Source: Mucinivorans hirudinis
Lineage (GTDB): Bacteria > Bacteroidota > Bacteroidia > Bacteroidales > Rikenellaceae
Length of the DNA stretch: 64,000 nt
Direction of reading: 5' to 3'
Assembly (NCBI GenBank): GCA_000723505.1
Contig: HG934468.1
Coordinates: forward strand, 186,001-250,000
Positions 1 to 7,298 of the stretch are shown in pieces. The notes beneath the pieces are model-generated. The model searched no databases and was not told the DNA's origin. It saw only the letters and a program-made list of their open reading frames with translations. Within the stretch, counting starts at the first letter, position 1; each line of letters begins with the position of its first letter. A program made the translations under genes and the position numbers.

Positions 1-303
1 ATTCAACTGTTCACGAATTTTCACCTCCGTGCCACTGTGATGAAAAATCACAACCATTGCAGAGGCTGTCACATCCACCTTGATTTGGTTCACAACTGTG
101 TAGCTCTTCGCCGCTCCATAATGCAAATCTATGGTAATCACACCACAAGCCTGCTCTGCTCTACCAATGAAGACATCATATCCGTGAGCGGTTTCGGTGA
201 AAAATCTTGCCTGTGCGGTTATTGATTTTTCTACGATGCCGTTTGCGGAAAATTCGATTAATTTCTCAATATCAGGCGTATATTTGTATCTCTCGCTATT
301 CAT
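1..303 (-). CDS. sufD: SufB/SufD-family Fe-S assembly protein, N-terminal part (cut by window edge)
   Basis: This reading frame starts at an ATG that overlaps the end of sufC by 8 nt and runs off the left edge after about 101 codons. After a short alpha-helical start (MNSERYKYTPDIEKLIEF) it has alternating hydrophobic strands typical of the SufB/SufD beta-helix. It lacks the long N-terminal region of SufB, so SufD, or the short SufB-like subunit of a two-gene system, fits better. SufD-type proteins form the scaffold on which SufC acts during Fe-S cluster assembly in the cytoplasm. The adjacency to sufC is the main support; the diagnostic C-terminal half is outside the window. Confidence 0.6.
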   Translation of the reverse strand, partial: MNSERYKYTPDIEKLIEFSANGIVEKSITAQARFFTETAHGYDVFIGRAEQACGVITIDLHYGAAKSYTVVNQIKVDVTASAMVVIFHHSGTEVKIREQLN

Positions 304-1054
304 CGTTGCCATATTCTTTTATAAGAAAATCGTAACCCTTCTCCTCCAACTCCAACGCCAACTCTCTGCCGGCAGTGTGAATTATTCGACCCTTGTAGAG
401 CACGTGCACGAAATCAGGTACGATGTAATCCAAAAGTCGCTTGTAGTGAGTGATAACTATAGTGGCATTGTCCGCACTCTTGAGCTTTTGCACGCCTGTT
501 GCTACAACGCGCAGAGCATCAATATCCAAGCCGCTATCGGTTTCATCCAAAACAGCAAGCGAAGGGGCAAGCATAGCCATCTGGAAAATCTCGTTACGCT
601 TCTTCTCTCCACCCGAAAAACCCTCATTTACTGAGCGATTTATCAGTCTATCACCCAGCTCGACAATCTCCGCCTTCTCACGCATCAACTTTAAGAAAGC
701 ACCGGCAGAGATTGGCTCTTCGCCACGACGTTTACGTTGCTCGTTGATAGCCGTGCGCAGGAATTGCGCCATCGATACCCCCGGAATCTCCACAGGATAT
801 TGAAAACCGAGGAAAAGCCCTGCTGCCGCTCGAGCTTCTATGCTCATATCAAGAAGGTTAGCTCCCTTAAAGCTAACCTCACCCTCTGTTACCGTCAACT
901 TCTCCTTTCCCGCCAAAACCGAAGCCAAAGTCGATTTGCCCGCCCCATTGGGTCCCATTATCGCGTGCACCTCTCCGGCATTGACCTTCAAATTAACTCC
1001 GCGAAGTATCTCTTTATCCTCTACGGATGCGTGTAAATTATTAATGATTAACAT
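296..1054 (-). CDS. sufC: Fe-S cluster assembly ATPase SufC
   Basis: SufC is the cytoplasmic ABC-type ATPase of the SUF iron-sulfur assembly machine, where it drives rearrangement of the SufB/SufD scaffold. The 252-residue protein is full length. It has a Walker A GPNGAGKS (34-41), a Q-loop glutamine near 85, an SGGEKKR signature (147-153) and a Walker B LAVLDE (166-171). The Glu-Lys-Lys in the signature is characteristic of SufC. It overlaps the downstream SufD-like start by 8 nt, so the two are co-translated. The gene upstream is a creatininase-family protein rather than sufB, which is unusual for Bacteroidota. Confidence 0.96.
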   Translation of the reverse strand: MLIINNLHASVEDKEILRGVNLKVNAGEVHAIMGPNGAGKSTLASVLAGKEKLTVTEGEVSFKGANLLDMSIEARAAAGLFLGFQYPVEIPGVSMAQFLRTAINEQRKRRGEEPISAGAFLKLMREKAEIVELGDRLINRSVNEGFSGGEKKRNEIFQMAMLAPSLAVLDETDSGLDIDALRVVATGVQKLKSADNATIVITHYKRLLDYIVPDFVHVLYKGRIIHTAGRELALELEEKGYDFLIKEYGNDE

Positions 1055-1116
1055 AACTTTTCGACAATATTTATTACCTGTTACCCCGCCTCAAGCTAGG
1101 GTTGCAGATGAGTGAA

Positions 1117-1827
1117 TTATAGTTCATTTATTAATTGTACCAATTTTGAAATAACTGCTCGGGAGTACCTCTCCCCCTTTTCGGCTGTCGACTTGTGTGG
1201 ATTTCCAATACCCGTATCCTGAGTAGTTTCTCGCCAATTACGTGGAATCCAAGCAGTTTTTTCTTTCAACGATTTTTGAGCAAAAGACTCTGCTTCACCA
1301 CTACCCGCTACCGACAAATCGACCAATTCCGGGTGATAGTGCATCAGCACCGAAGTTTCCAGCTCGTCAGCGTGGTCACCCTCCTCCTCGAAATATCCGG
1401 TTCGCCCAACTATCGAAAACCAGTCGGCAATATAAATCTTAAAGTCGGGGTACTCAAATGCTAAATCCCTCACCAACCCCTTAAAGCTGTTACCGCCGTG
1501 CCCATTGACAATCAGTAGTTTATTAATTCCTTGTCGGCTTAGGGAACGCACAAAATCCTCTAATATAAGTTTTTGCGTTTCGGTTCGGGTATGGATGCAG
1601 CAGGGGTATTCGCTCTGTCCCGGGTTTTGCTGTCCGAGGAAAATCGGAGGAAATACCGCCACGTCCGCACGTCCCGTCAGCGAAACAGCCTCCAAGGCAA
1701 CGCGCTGCGAAAGAATGCAATCCGTATAATAGGGCAGGTGATAATTGTGTGGCTCAATCGCCCCCCACGGCAAAATTGCAAGGCTGACCTTGTCTATATC
1801 TTTAAGTGTTACTTTTTGTAGGTTCAT
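1117..1827 (-). CDS. Creatininase-family amidohydrolase
   Basis: This is a predicted metal-dependent amidohydrolase of the creatininase/FAPy-deformylase-like family. I chose the internal ATG at 1827 (236 aa): residues then begin MNLQKVTLKDIDKVSLAILP and lead straight into the signature WGAIEPHNYHLPYYTD, whose Glu25, His27, His30 and Asp36 match the family's metal-binding positions. A second metal and active-site segment is visible as NGHGGNS and HADELETS. The 41-residue upstream extension in the open frame is Arg/Ser-rich and overlaps the preceding gene, so it is unlikely to be translated. The start overlaps the RHH gene by 26 nt. Substrate unknown; creatinine itself is improbable without other creatine-degradation genes. 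Confidence 0.85.
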   Translation of the reverse strand: MNLQKVTLKDIDKVSLAILPWGAIEPHNYHLPYYTDCILSQRVALEAVSLTGRADVAVFPPIFLGQQNPGQSEYPCCIHTRTETQKLILEDFVRSLSRQGINKLLIVNGHGGNSFKGLVRDLAFEYPDFKIYIADWFSIVGRTGYFEEEGDHADELETSVLMHYHPELVDLSVAGSGEAESFAQKSLKEKTAWIPRNWRETTQDTGIGNPHKSTAEKGERYSRAVISKLVQLINEL

Positions 1828-1987
1828 TCTTAGTTTTTGGTAAACGTTTACTCTTTTTGAGTGCTTCACAGAGGATATAGAGAATCTGACCATTGACCGA
1901 GCGGAACTCATCCTCTGCCCACTTCTCAATAGCCTCCATCGTCTGAGCATCCAACCTCAGCACAAAATTTTTTGTCTCCTTAGCCAT
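1802..1987 (-). CDS. Arc-like ribbon-helix-helix DNA-binding protein
   Basis: This is a 61-residue protein starting MAKETKNFVLRLDAQTMEAIEKWAEDEF. It has a short beta strand (NFVLRLD) followed by two helices (QTMEAIEKWAEDEF and VNGQILYILCEALKKSK), the pattern of an Arc/MetJ-type ribbon-helix-helix repressor. The tail is Lys/Pro-rich. Its ATG overlaps the stop of the SPFH gene by 1 nt and its end overlaps the creatininase start by 26 nt, so the three genes form a translationally coupled unit. It may regulate its own operon, but no operator was identified. The reading frame was chosen on the match to the fold and the TAATG junction. Confidence 0.82.
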   Translation of the reverse strand: MAKETKNFVLRLDAQTMEAIEKWAEDEFRSVNGQILYILCEALKKSKRLPKTKNEPTKSNT

Positions 1988-2925
1988 TATTGATGCAAAG
2001 TTCCGGTATTGACAATCGGTTGCGCCTGCTCGTCGGAGCATAGAACCACCAATAGATTGCTCACCATCGCCGCCTTTTTATCTTCGTCCAACTCCACTAT
2101 CGCCTCCTCGCGGAGCTTGTCGAGTGCCATTCGCACCATCGAAACCGCCCCCTCGACAATCTTTTCACGTGCCGAAATTATAGCCGCCGCCTGCTGACGA
2201 CGCAACATAACTGCGGCTATCTCGGGAGCATAAGCCAAGTAGTTGATACGTGCCTCAACAACCTCAATACCGGCAATATCCAACCGTTTGTTAAGTTCGT
2301 TTTCGAGCTTATCGGCAACCTCCTCGCTACCCGAACGAAGAGTTATTTCGTCGCCCGTCTCGTTATTATCATAGGCATATTCGCCCGCTATGTTGCGCAG
2401 CGCCGAGTCGCTCTGAATCGCTACAAAGTTTTGCAGAGCATTCATCCGAATTTGTTGGAGCGAAACGGTTGCCGCTCCCGACTTACTGCTTGTAGTATCA
2501 ACGTCGAACATCGCCTTGTAAGTATCCTTCACCCGCCAAACCAACACCAAACCAATCATCACGGGATTGCCCGCCTTGTCGTTCACCTTGATAGGCTCAA
2601 CATCAAGGTTTCGAGCACGTTGTGTCAGTTTCGACTTTACGAAAAACGGATTCACCCAAAAGAAGCCATTCTCTTTGACCGTACCTGCGTATTTTCCAAA
2701 GAAAATCAAAACCCGCGTGTCATTAGGCTCTACCTGCATATAACCGGCTATGAGAATGAGATTTACAATTAAAACAACAACTCCTGCAACAATCATTGGA
2801 ATTTGTTGTGTGGCTATGGCAAAGATGGCTGCTGCCAAAATGATGATTTGAAGGAAAATCATCAAAAAGCCCGAAGTTTTCGCTCCCGAATAGGGTTTTT
2901 CTTTCAGTGTAGAGTCTGTTTTCAT
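1987..2925 (-). CDS. SPFH/band-7 domain membrane protein
   Basis: This is a 312-residue membrane-anchored SPFH (stomatin/prohibitin/flotillin/HflK) protein. The N-terminus has two hydrophobic segments (about 20-38 and 42-63), then the band-7 core begins with VEPNDTRVLIFFGKYAGTVKENGFFWVNPF, typical of the family. A coiled-coil-prone Ala/Glu-rich part (MLRRQQAAAIISAREKIVEGA) follows near residues 240-265. SPFH proteins form oligomeric membrane scaffolds that often modulate proteases or lipid domains. The role here is unknown. It is the first gene of the SPFH-RHH-creatininase unit; a long AT-rich region precedes it. Confidence 0.88.
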   Translation of the reverse strand: MKTDSTLKEKPYSGAKTSGFLMIFLQIIILAAAIFAIATQQIPMIVAGVVVLIVNLILIAGYMQVEPNDTRVLIFFGKYAGTVKENGFFWVNPFFVKSKLTQRARNLDVEPIKVNDKAGNPVMIGLVLVWRVKDTYKAMFDVDTTSSKSGAATVSLQQIRMNALQNFVAIQSDSALRNIAGEYAYDNNETGDEITLRSGSEEVADKLENELNKRLDIAGIEVVEARINYLAYAPEIAAVMLRRQQAAAIISAREKIVEGAVSMVRMALDKLREEAIVELDEDKKAAMVSNLLVVLCSDEQAQPIVNTGTLHQ

Positions 2926-3475
2926 ATTTTTTTGTGATATTAAAATGATATTAATTTGACATCACAAATGTATGTATTTTTTTTGAATCATCAAATTTTT
3001 ATACAAATTAACAGTAATAATAATCGACAAAAAGATAAAATGGCATATATAGTTTGATTAGTAAGGTTTTGTAGTTAAAACGGCAGACAGCGTAACGCCA
3101 CCCAAAGCCACTTAAAAGTCATTATTGGACAGGGTTTAGTTACTATCTCGCTACTTGATGAGCAACTGACTAGGTAGTAATAGGCTCTCAAAGATGAGAA
3201 CTTTCACACTCTTTAAGGTCTGAATTTTCCCGAAAAATTGCCCACAAAGGTAGAAAAATATTCTCGAACGGTGAAATTTAGTTTACCAAACAGCACAGAC
3301 CTTGCCACCGAGTTCGAAAATATCCCTTACTCTCTCACTTTGAGCTACGCCGATAAGATTCTGCATTCTTGATTTTTGTTGGCTCCAGTCAAGTTACTTC
3401 GGGTAGCGGAATTGCCAAAATATAATAAGGAAAATTTTTAACGAACTATTGATGATGAATCTCACAAATAATTGG
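2926..3475. other. Intergenic region with a short coding fossil
   Basis: About 550 nt separate divergent genes. No intact gene is visible. A stop-free stretch at 3217-3372 (plus) translates to 51 residues with ordinary protein-like composition, ending YSLTLSYADKILHS. It is cut off upstream by several close stops in the same or shifted frame, so it looks like the tail of a decayed gene. I do not recognise the family. A copy of a short repeat (3433-3451) lies at the right edge. Confidence 0.35.
3433..3451 (+). repeat. 19-nt dispersed repeat, copy A
   Basis: The 19-mer aatttttaacgaactattg occurs here. Its exact reverse complement is at 62794-62812, and a copy with one mismatch is at 62947-62965. 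In both plus-strand copies the final TTG falls about 24 nt upstream of a TAnnTTTG box, so it may also serve as a -33 region. Confidence 0.7.
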
Positions 3476-3483
3476 TAATTTTG
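3476..3483 (+). promoter_or_regulatory. Bacteroidota-type -7 element before the TonB-like gene
   Basis: TAATTTTG matches the TAnnTTTG -7 consensus. A TTG at 3449-3451 lies 24 nt upstream, a little further than the usual spacing. The gene begins 22 nt downstream. Confidence 0.5.
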
Positions 3484-3505
3484 CGGAACAATATTCTCAA
3501 TATAA

Positions 3506-4306
3506 ATGGAACAGCCAAAGAGAAAAAAACCGATGCGGTTACCATTCGACAAAAACAAATCGAATGGGGATTGGGGCGGTATGATATACAGGTACAGAGT
3601 AGGAGTTCTCTCCACAATCATCGTATACCTTGTAGGGACTATAGCCTTTTTGTCCTACCGAATCGTGATAAACACAACCAGTACTGACTTGGTTGCCATA
3701 GAGTTCGAGCAGGAGCAACAGCCCGAACCCGAGATTACGCCCGAGGAAAGAGAAAAAATAGAACGCGATGATGCCGAGTTTACCAAGGTGATGAACAAGG
3801 TAAGCGATGCCAACTCGAAACTAAATTCCGAGCTAAGGGACTCCAAAAAGAGCGATGCCTCCGAGATATACAAGGAGGCGGAGCGTGTGAATCGCGAGCT
3901 GGCTCAGGGAAGGCAGGAGTACGAAAACGGTATGCGCGAAATTGAGCGCACCAACCGCCGCACCGAACGACAGCAAGATAACAAAAATAAGGACAACGAA
4001 AAGGGAAACGAGCGCGCGAAGGTGGACGGTATGGTTACCATTGAGTATGACCTGCCCGGCAGGCACGATGTCTACCTCCACCGCCCCACCTACACCTGCC
4101 AATATGGCGGACGCGTGGTAATCGGAATCACGGTGAACCGCAACGGCAAGGTCGTAGACGCACGCGTTGTGAGCGCAACAAGTTCGCCCGATGACTGCAC
4201 GCAGCGTATGGCTCTGCAATCGGCTCAGGCTTCCACCTTTAATGCTTCACAGACATCTCCCGACAAACAAAAAGGGACAATTACTTACACTTTTATGGCA
4301 CAGTAA
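3506..4306 (+). CDS. TonB-like energy transducer with coiled-coil linker
   Basis: This 266-residue inner-membrane protein has a basic N-terminus, one transmembrane helix (about 32-55) and a long charged periplasmic linker that begins with an acidic Pro/Glu part (EQEQQPEPEITPEEREK) and continues as a Lys/Glu/Arg-rich probable coiled coil to about residue 170. The C-terminal domain (about 175-266) resembles TonB: GRVVIGITVNRNGKVVDARVV, then two cysteines and a strand ending TYTFMAQ. TonB proteins couple proton-motive force to outer-membrane receptors; a receptor lies 3 kb downstream but is not in the same operon. A bare TolA-like linker protein is the alternative. Confidence 0.78.
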   Translation: MEQPKRKKPMRLPFDKNKSNGDWGGMIYRYRVGVLSTIIVYLVGTIAFLSYRIVINTTSTDLVAIEFEQEQQPEPEITPEEREKIERDDAEFTKVMNKVSDANSKLNSELRDSKKSDASEIYKEAERVNRELAQGRQEYENGMREIERTNRRTERQQDNKNKDNEKGNERAKVDGMVTIEYDLPGRHDVYLHRPTYTCQYGGRVVIGITVNRNGKVVDARVVSATSSPDDCTQRMALQSAQASTFNASQTSPDKQKGTITYTFMAQ

Positions 4307-4725
4307 TATAACAAATGGGTGCTAAATTTCGTATTAACTATATATTCGTTAGAAATCTTTAGTCGCCGTGTGCATAGTAAACTCGCATTTTCAGTGCGAA
4401 AATCTGACATAAAAGTGTAAAATAATCATTGTCATATTTTCCCCAGACTATTTTCGAGCAGATTTTTTGTCTGAAAGTTAAGATTAGGCGATGACGATAA
4501 ATCGAATCAATAAGATATGGGGTCTATTTAGGGGGTATGCGCAAGCACACGCACACCTTTCTGACAGGGCAATATCGTCACCCTCAACTTTCGAACGGTG
4601 TGGCAACGGGCACTCAAAAATTATCGGGATTGCGAGTGTATGCGTGCCGCAAATTTTGGCCATAAAAAGGCGACGGGATGTACCTGAGCGAACCTTCTGT
4701 GGTGTGCCACTTTAAAAAGGATGAA
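4307..4725. other. Intergenic region, no gene seen
   Basis: Roughly 420 nt between the TonB-like gene and lrgA. Short open frames here have no recognisable features and poor coding character. No hairpin terminator with a T-run stands out. Confidence 0.5.
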
Positions 4726-5070
4726 ATGAAATTTTTGATTCAGACACTATGGATAGCCTATTTCTATGCCATTGGGTTGGGAACAAGTATGTTAATAGGA
4801 GGTGTCATTCCGGGTTCGATACTCGGAATGGTTTTTTTGTTTACGGCACTTGCGCTTGGGTGGGTCAAGGAGCATCAGGTGGAGGGTGTTGCCGGGTGGC
4901 TCATTAAATATATGATACTTTTTTTCCTGCCGGCGGCAGTGGGGGTGATGGTTGTGTGGGAGGCAATATCCTCTAACTTCTGGGCAATAGTACTCTCGGC
5001 AGCTATAAGTACTGTCTTAGTGATAATTACGGTAGGGTTGTTACAACAAAAATTAGGTAAGAAAAAGTGA
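4726..5070 (+). CDS. lrgA: CidA/LrgA-family holin-like membrane protein
   Basis: This is a 114-residue protein made almost entirely of four hydrophobic segments. It carries the family's IPGSILGMVFLFTAL motif after the first helix and a Lys-rich C-terminus. CidA/LrgA proteins are small membrane proteins, originally linked to murein hydrolase control and more recently to transport of pyruvate or glycolate together with LrgB. I chose the ATG at 4726 because an AAAAGG stretch precedes it and because the upstream extension is not hydrophobic. Its stop TGA overlaps the ATG of lrgB by one base, so the pair is coupled. Confidence 0.9.
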   Translation: MKFLIQTLWIAYFYAIGLGTSMLIGGVIPGSILGMVFLFTALALGWVKEHQVEGVAGWLIKYMILFFLPAAVGVMVVWEAISSNFWAIVLSAAISTVLVIITVGLLQQKLGKKK

Positions 5071-5747
5071 TGTTTCACACAATTTTTATATTTATCTTCA
5101 CGCTGTTAGCCTATTTAGGCTCGCTGTGGCTATTCCGCAAGAGTAGCTTCCCATTGCTGCATCCGCTTATCACCTCCTCGGCTTTGATTATTGTGATGCT
5201 CAATGTGATGGGTTATAGCTACGAAGAGTTCAAAAAGGCTACTCAGGTTATTAATTTCCTGCTCGGGCCATCGGTGGTTGCCCTTGGGTGGGCTCTCTAC
5301 AAGCAGATTGAGACGTTGAAAGCAAATCTTGCTTCGATATTGGCGTCGATAACAGTCGGCTCGCTGGTTGGTATTGTGAGTGTTATGGGCGTATTGAGGC
5401 TCTTTGGTGTACCGCTCTCCATCGAGGCATCCCTGCTACCCAAGTCCGTAACCACACCCATCGCCATTCAGATTGCCGAGCGCTCTGGCGGAATCGTGTC
5501 GCTTACCGCTGTCATTGTGATACTTACCGGGATTTTCGGGGGCATTGTTGCGCCATTCGTTTTCCGCAAAATTGGCATAACCGACTCCATAGCCAAGGGG
5601 TTGGCACTGGGAACGGCGGCACACGGCGTCGGCACGGCACGCGCTATGGAGATGGGGGCGGTCGAAGGTGCTCTGAGCGGTTTAGCCATTGGGGTTGCGG
5701 GGTTGGTTACCACGCTGCTCGTACCATTGGTTGAGCTGATTTTTTGA
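5070..5747 (+). CDS. lrgB: LrgB-family membrane protein
   Basis: This is a 225-residue integral membrane protein of the LrgB/CidB family, the obligate partner of LrgA. The conserved block LLPKSVTTPIAIQIAERSGG (about 128-147) and the AHGVGTARAMEMG segment (about 190-202) are the family's hallmarks. Several long hydrophobic segments cover the rest. The start at 5070 gives the overlap TGATG with lrgA; a GTG one codon earlier is possible. Known members form a carrier for small glycolytic acids such as pyruvate or glycolate. In this organism the substrate is unknown. Confidence 0.93.
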   Translation: MFHTIFIFIFTLLAYLGSLWLFRKSSFPLLHPLITSSALIIVMLNVMGYSYEEFKKATQVINFLLGPSVVALGWALYKQIETLKANLASILASITVGSLVGIVSVMGVLRLFGVPLSIEASLLPKSVTTPIAIQIAERSGGIVSLTAVIVILTGIFGGIVAPFVFRKIGITDSIAKGLALGTAAHGVGTARAMEMGAVEGALSGLAIGVAGLVTTLLVPLVELIF

Positions 5748-5786
5748 AATGCGAAGATCTCTGTACGAGACATCTCTCAAAAACAA

Positions 5787-6827
5787 ATGACAATAATGAA
5801 GATAGGCACAAAATTAACACTCAGATATCTCTTTGCAACAACACTCTTGGTAGTGGCTGTTTTTGCTGTGCTCGAAACTCTGCTTTTCCCGCGAACCGGT
5901 TATGATATGCTCACAATACTTAATGTTAAACTACTAATTATATGGGTATTGTCGTTCACACTGCTATTTGTTATCGGCTACTTTATGGCACGTAGCGTAC
6001 TGAAACCGGTCTCGAAAATCATTAAGCAAGTCGAAGATATCACGGCATCTAATCTAAGCAAACGCGTTGAAATAGATAATCAAAACGATGAGATTGCAGA
6101 GCTTGCCGAGACCTTTAACGGCACACTTGACCACCTTGAAAAATCTTTTGAGGCTCAAAAGATGTTCATCAGCAACGTATCTCACGAGTTACGTACACCG
6201 ATGGCAGCTCTAATTGCCGAACTCGAACTTTCACTACACAAGGAGCGTTCGAACGAAGATTATAAAAAGGTGGTAGAAAATGCCCTTGCTGATGCCCACA
6301 GCATCGAGAAACTATCAACCGGACTGATGGATCTGGCAAAGGCGAGCTATAATGCCAAACAGATTAGTATGTCGTCCGTAAGATTGGATGAGGTACTCTT
6401 GGATGCAAGCGCTATGGTTATGAAGGCACACGGTGACTATAATGTCGATTTGATTTTCGGCAATGACACGGACGATTACAGTATGGTGACAATAACGGGT
6501 AATGAATATCTGCTACGCACAGCTTTCGTAAATCTCATTGAGAATAACTGTAAATTTTCATCCGATCGCAGCTCGAAAGTGCAAATTTCATTCTCCAAGG
6601 GCAAGGTTTTTGTCCGTTTTTCCGACACCGGAATAGGTATCTCCGACAAGGATATGGAGCACCTGTTTGAGCCATTTTACAGGGGCGAAAATCGCAACTT
6701 TTCGATGGGACACGGAATAGGTATGGCACTTGTAGATAGGATAGTAAAACTCCACAAGTGTACCATTACAGTAGATTCTCGTCGCGGACAGGGAACGGTG
6801 TTCACTCTTGCCTTCGAGCATATATAA
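5787..6827 (+). CDS. Membrane sensor histidine kinase (HAMP, HisKA, HATPase), orphan
   Basis: A 346-residue two-component sensor. It has a transmembrane helix (about 10-30), only about 15 residues outside the membrane, a second helix (about 47-67), a HAMP linker, the phospho-acceptor box FISNVSHELRTP with His133, an N-box LIENNCKFS, and ATP-binding motifs DTGIGI and GHGIGMALV. The tiny extracytoplasmic loop suggests sensing within the membrane or through a partner. No response regulator is encoded next to it or anywhere in this window, so its partner is elsewhere or lost. It lies between lrgB and a gene pair for a small His-rich protein and a TonB-dependent receptor. Confidence 0.92.
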   Translation: MTIMKIGTKLTLRYLFATTLLVVAVFAVLETLLFPRTGYDMLTILNVKLLIIWVLSFTLLFVIGYFMARSVLKPVSKIIKQVEDITASNLSKRVEIDNQNDEIAELAETFNGTLDHLEKSFEAQKMFISNVSHELRTPMAALIAELELSLHKERSNEDYKKVVENALADAHSIEKLSTGLMDLAKASYNAKQISMSSVRLDEVLLDASAMVMKAHGDYNVDLIFGNDTDDYSMVTITGNEYLLRTAFVNLIENNCKFSSDRSSKVQISFSKGKVFVRFSDTGIGISDKDMEHLFEPFYRGENRNFSMGHGIGMALVDRIVKLHKCTITVDSRRGQGTVFTLAFEHI

Positions 6828-6891
6828 GCAGTGAAATAGATGCGAGCAGGATACTAAGAGGCAAACAAAGAACGTTATTGAGACATAGCGT

Positions 6892-7260
6892 ATGAGAACA
6901 AAAGAGTGCATAATTAAATATTGTATTGGAGCGGCATTATCGGCGCTCTTCTTGGGGTATTACGCCTCTATAACACTCTTTCCGCACGCGCATATTATTG
7001 ATGGTGGGACAATTATAATACACTCCCACATACACAACAAGTCGCATCAGCAGACTCCTGACGGCTCTCATACCAAGGAGAATATCACCCTTATTGCGCA
7101 ATTATCTCTCTTGGAGTTTTTGAGCTGTACCGCAGCTTGGGAGGTGGTGCCACCTCCGCAAATTTACGTCAATAGAGACACGCCCATTGAGCAAACGTCC
7201 TTCCCCACCGCCTCCCATCTGGAGAATATACCTGCGCGAGCACCTCCCGTGGTTTATTAA
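6892..7260 (+). CDS. Small histidine-rich membrane protein
   Basis: I do not recognise this 122-residue protein with certainty; small proteins of this kind occur before TonB-dependent receptors in Bacteroidota. It has one N-terminal hydrophobic segment (about 10-29) that ends in FPHAHIIDGGTIIIHSHIHNK, a cluster of five histidines predicted to lie just outside the membrane. Further residues include HQQTPDGSH and a C-terminal Pro-rich tail. The His cluster suggests metal binding (inference). It is 38 nt upstream of the receptor gene, so it is probably co-transcribed and may assist import or sensing of the receptor's ligand. Confidence 0.7.
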   Translation: MRTKECIIKYCIGAALSALFLGYYASITLFPHAHIIDGGTIIIHSHIHNKSHQQTPDGSHTKENITLIAQLSLLEFLSCTAAWEVVPPPQIYVNRDTPIEQTSFPTASHLENIPARAPPVVY

Positions 7261-7298
7261 ATTATTGTAGGACAATCATTAACAAACCTTAAATCATT

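Noticed and set aside
1117-1950. Longer creatininase start at 1950
   Set aside because: The extra 41 residues overlap the RHH gene in another frame and are Arg/Ser-rich with no family match.
4491-4715. 74-codon plus-strand frame before lrgA
   Set aside because: Runs across the lrgA ribosome-binding region, has no recognisable motif and unlikely composition.
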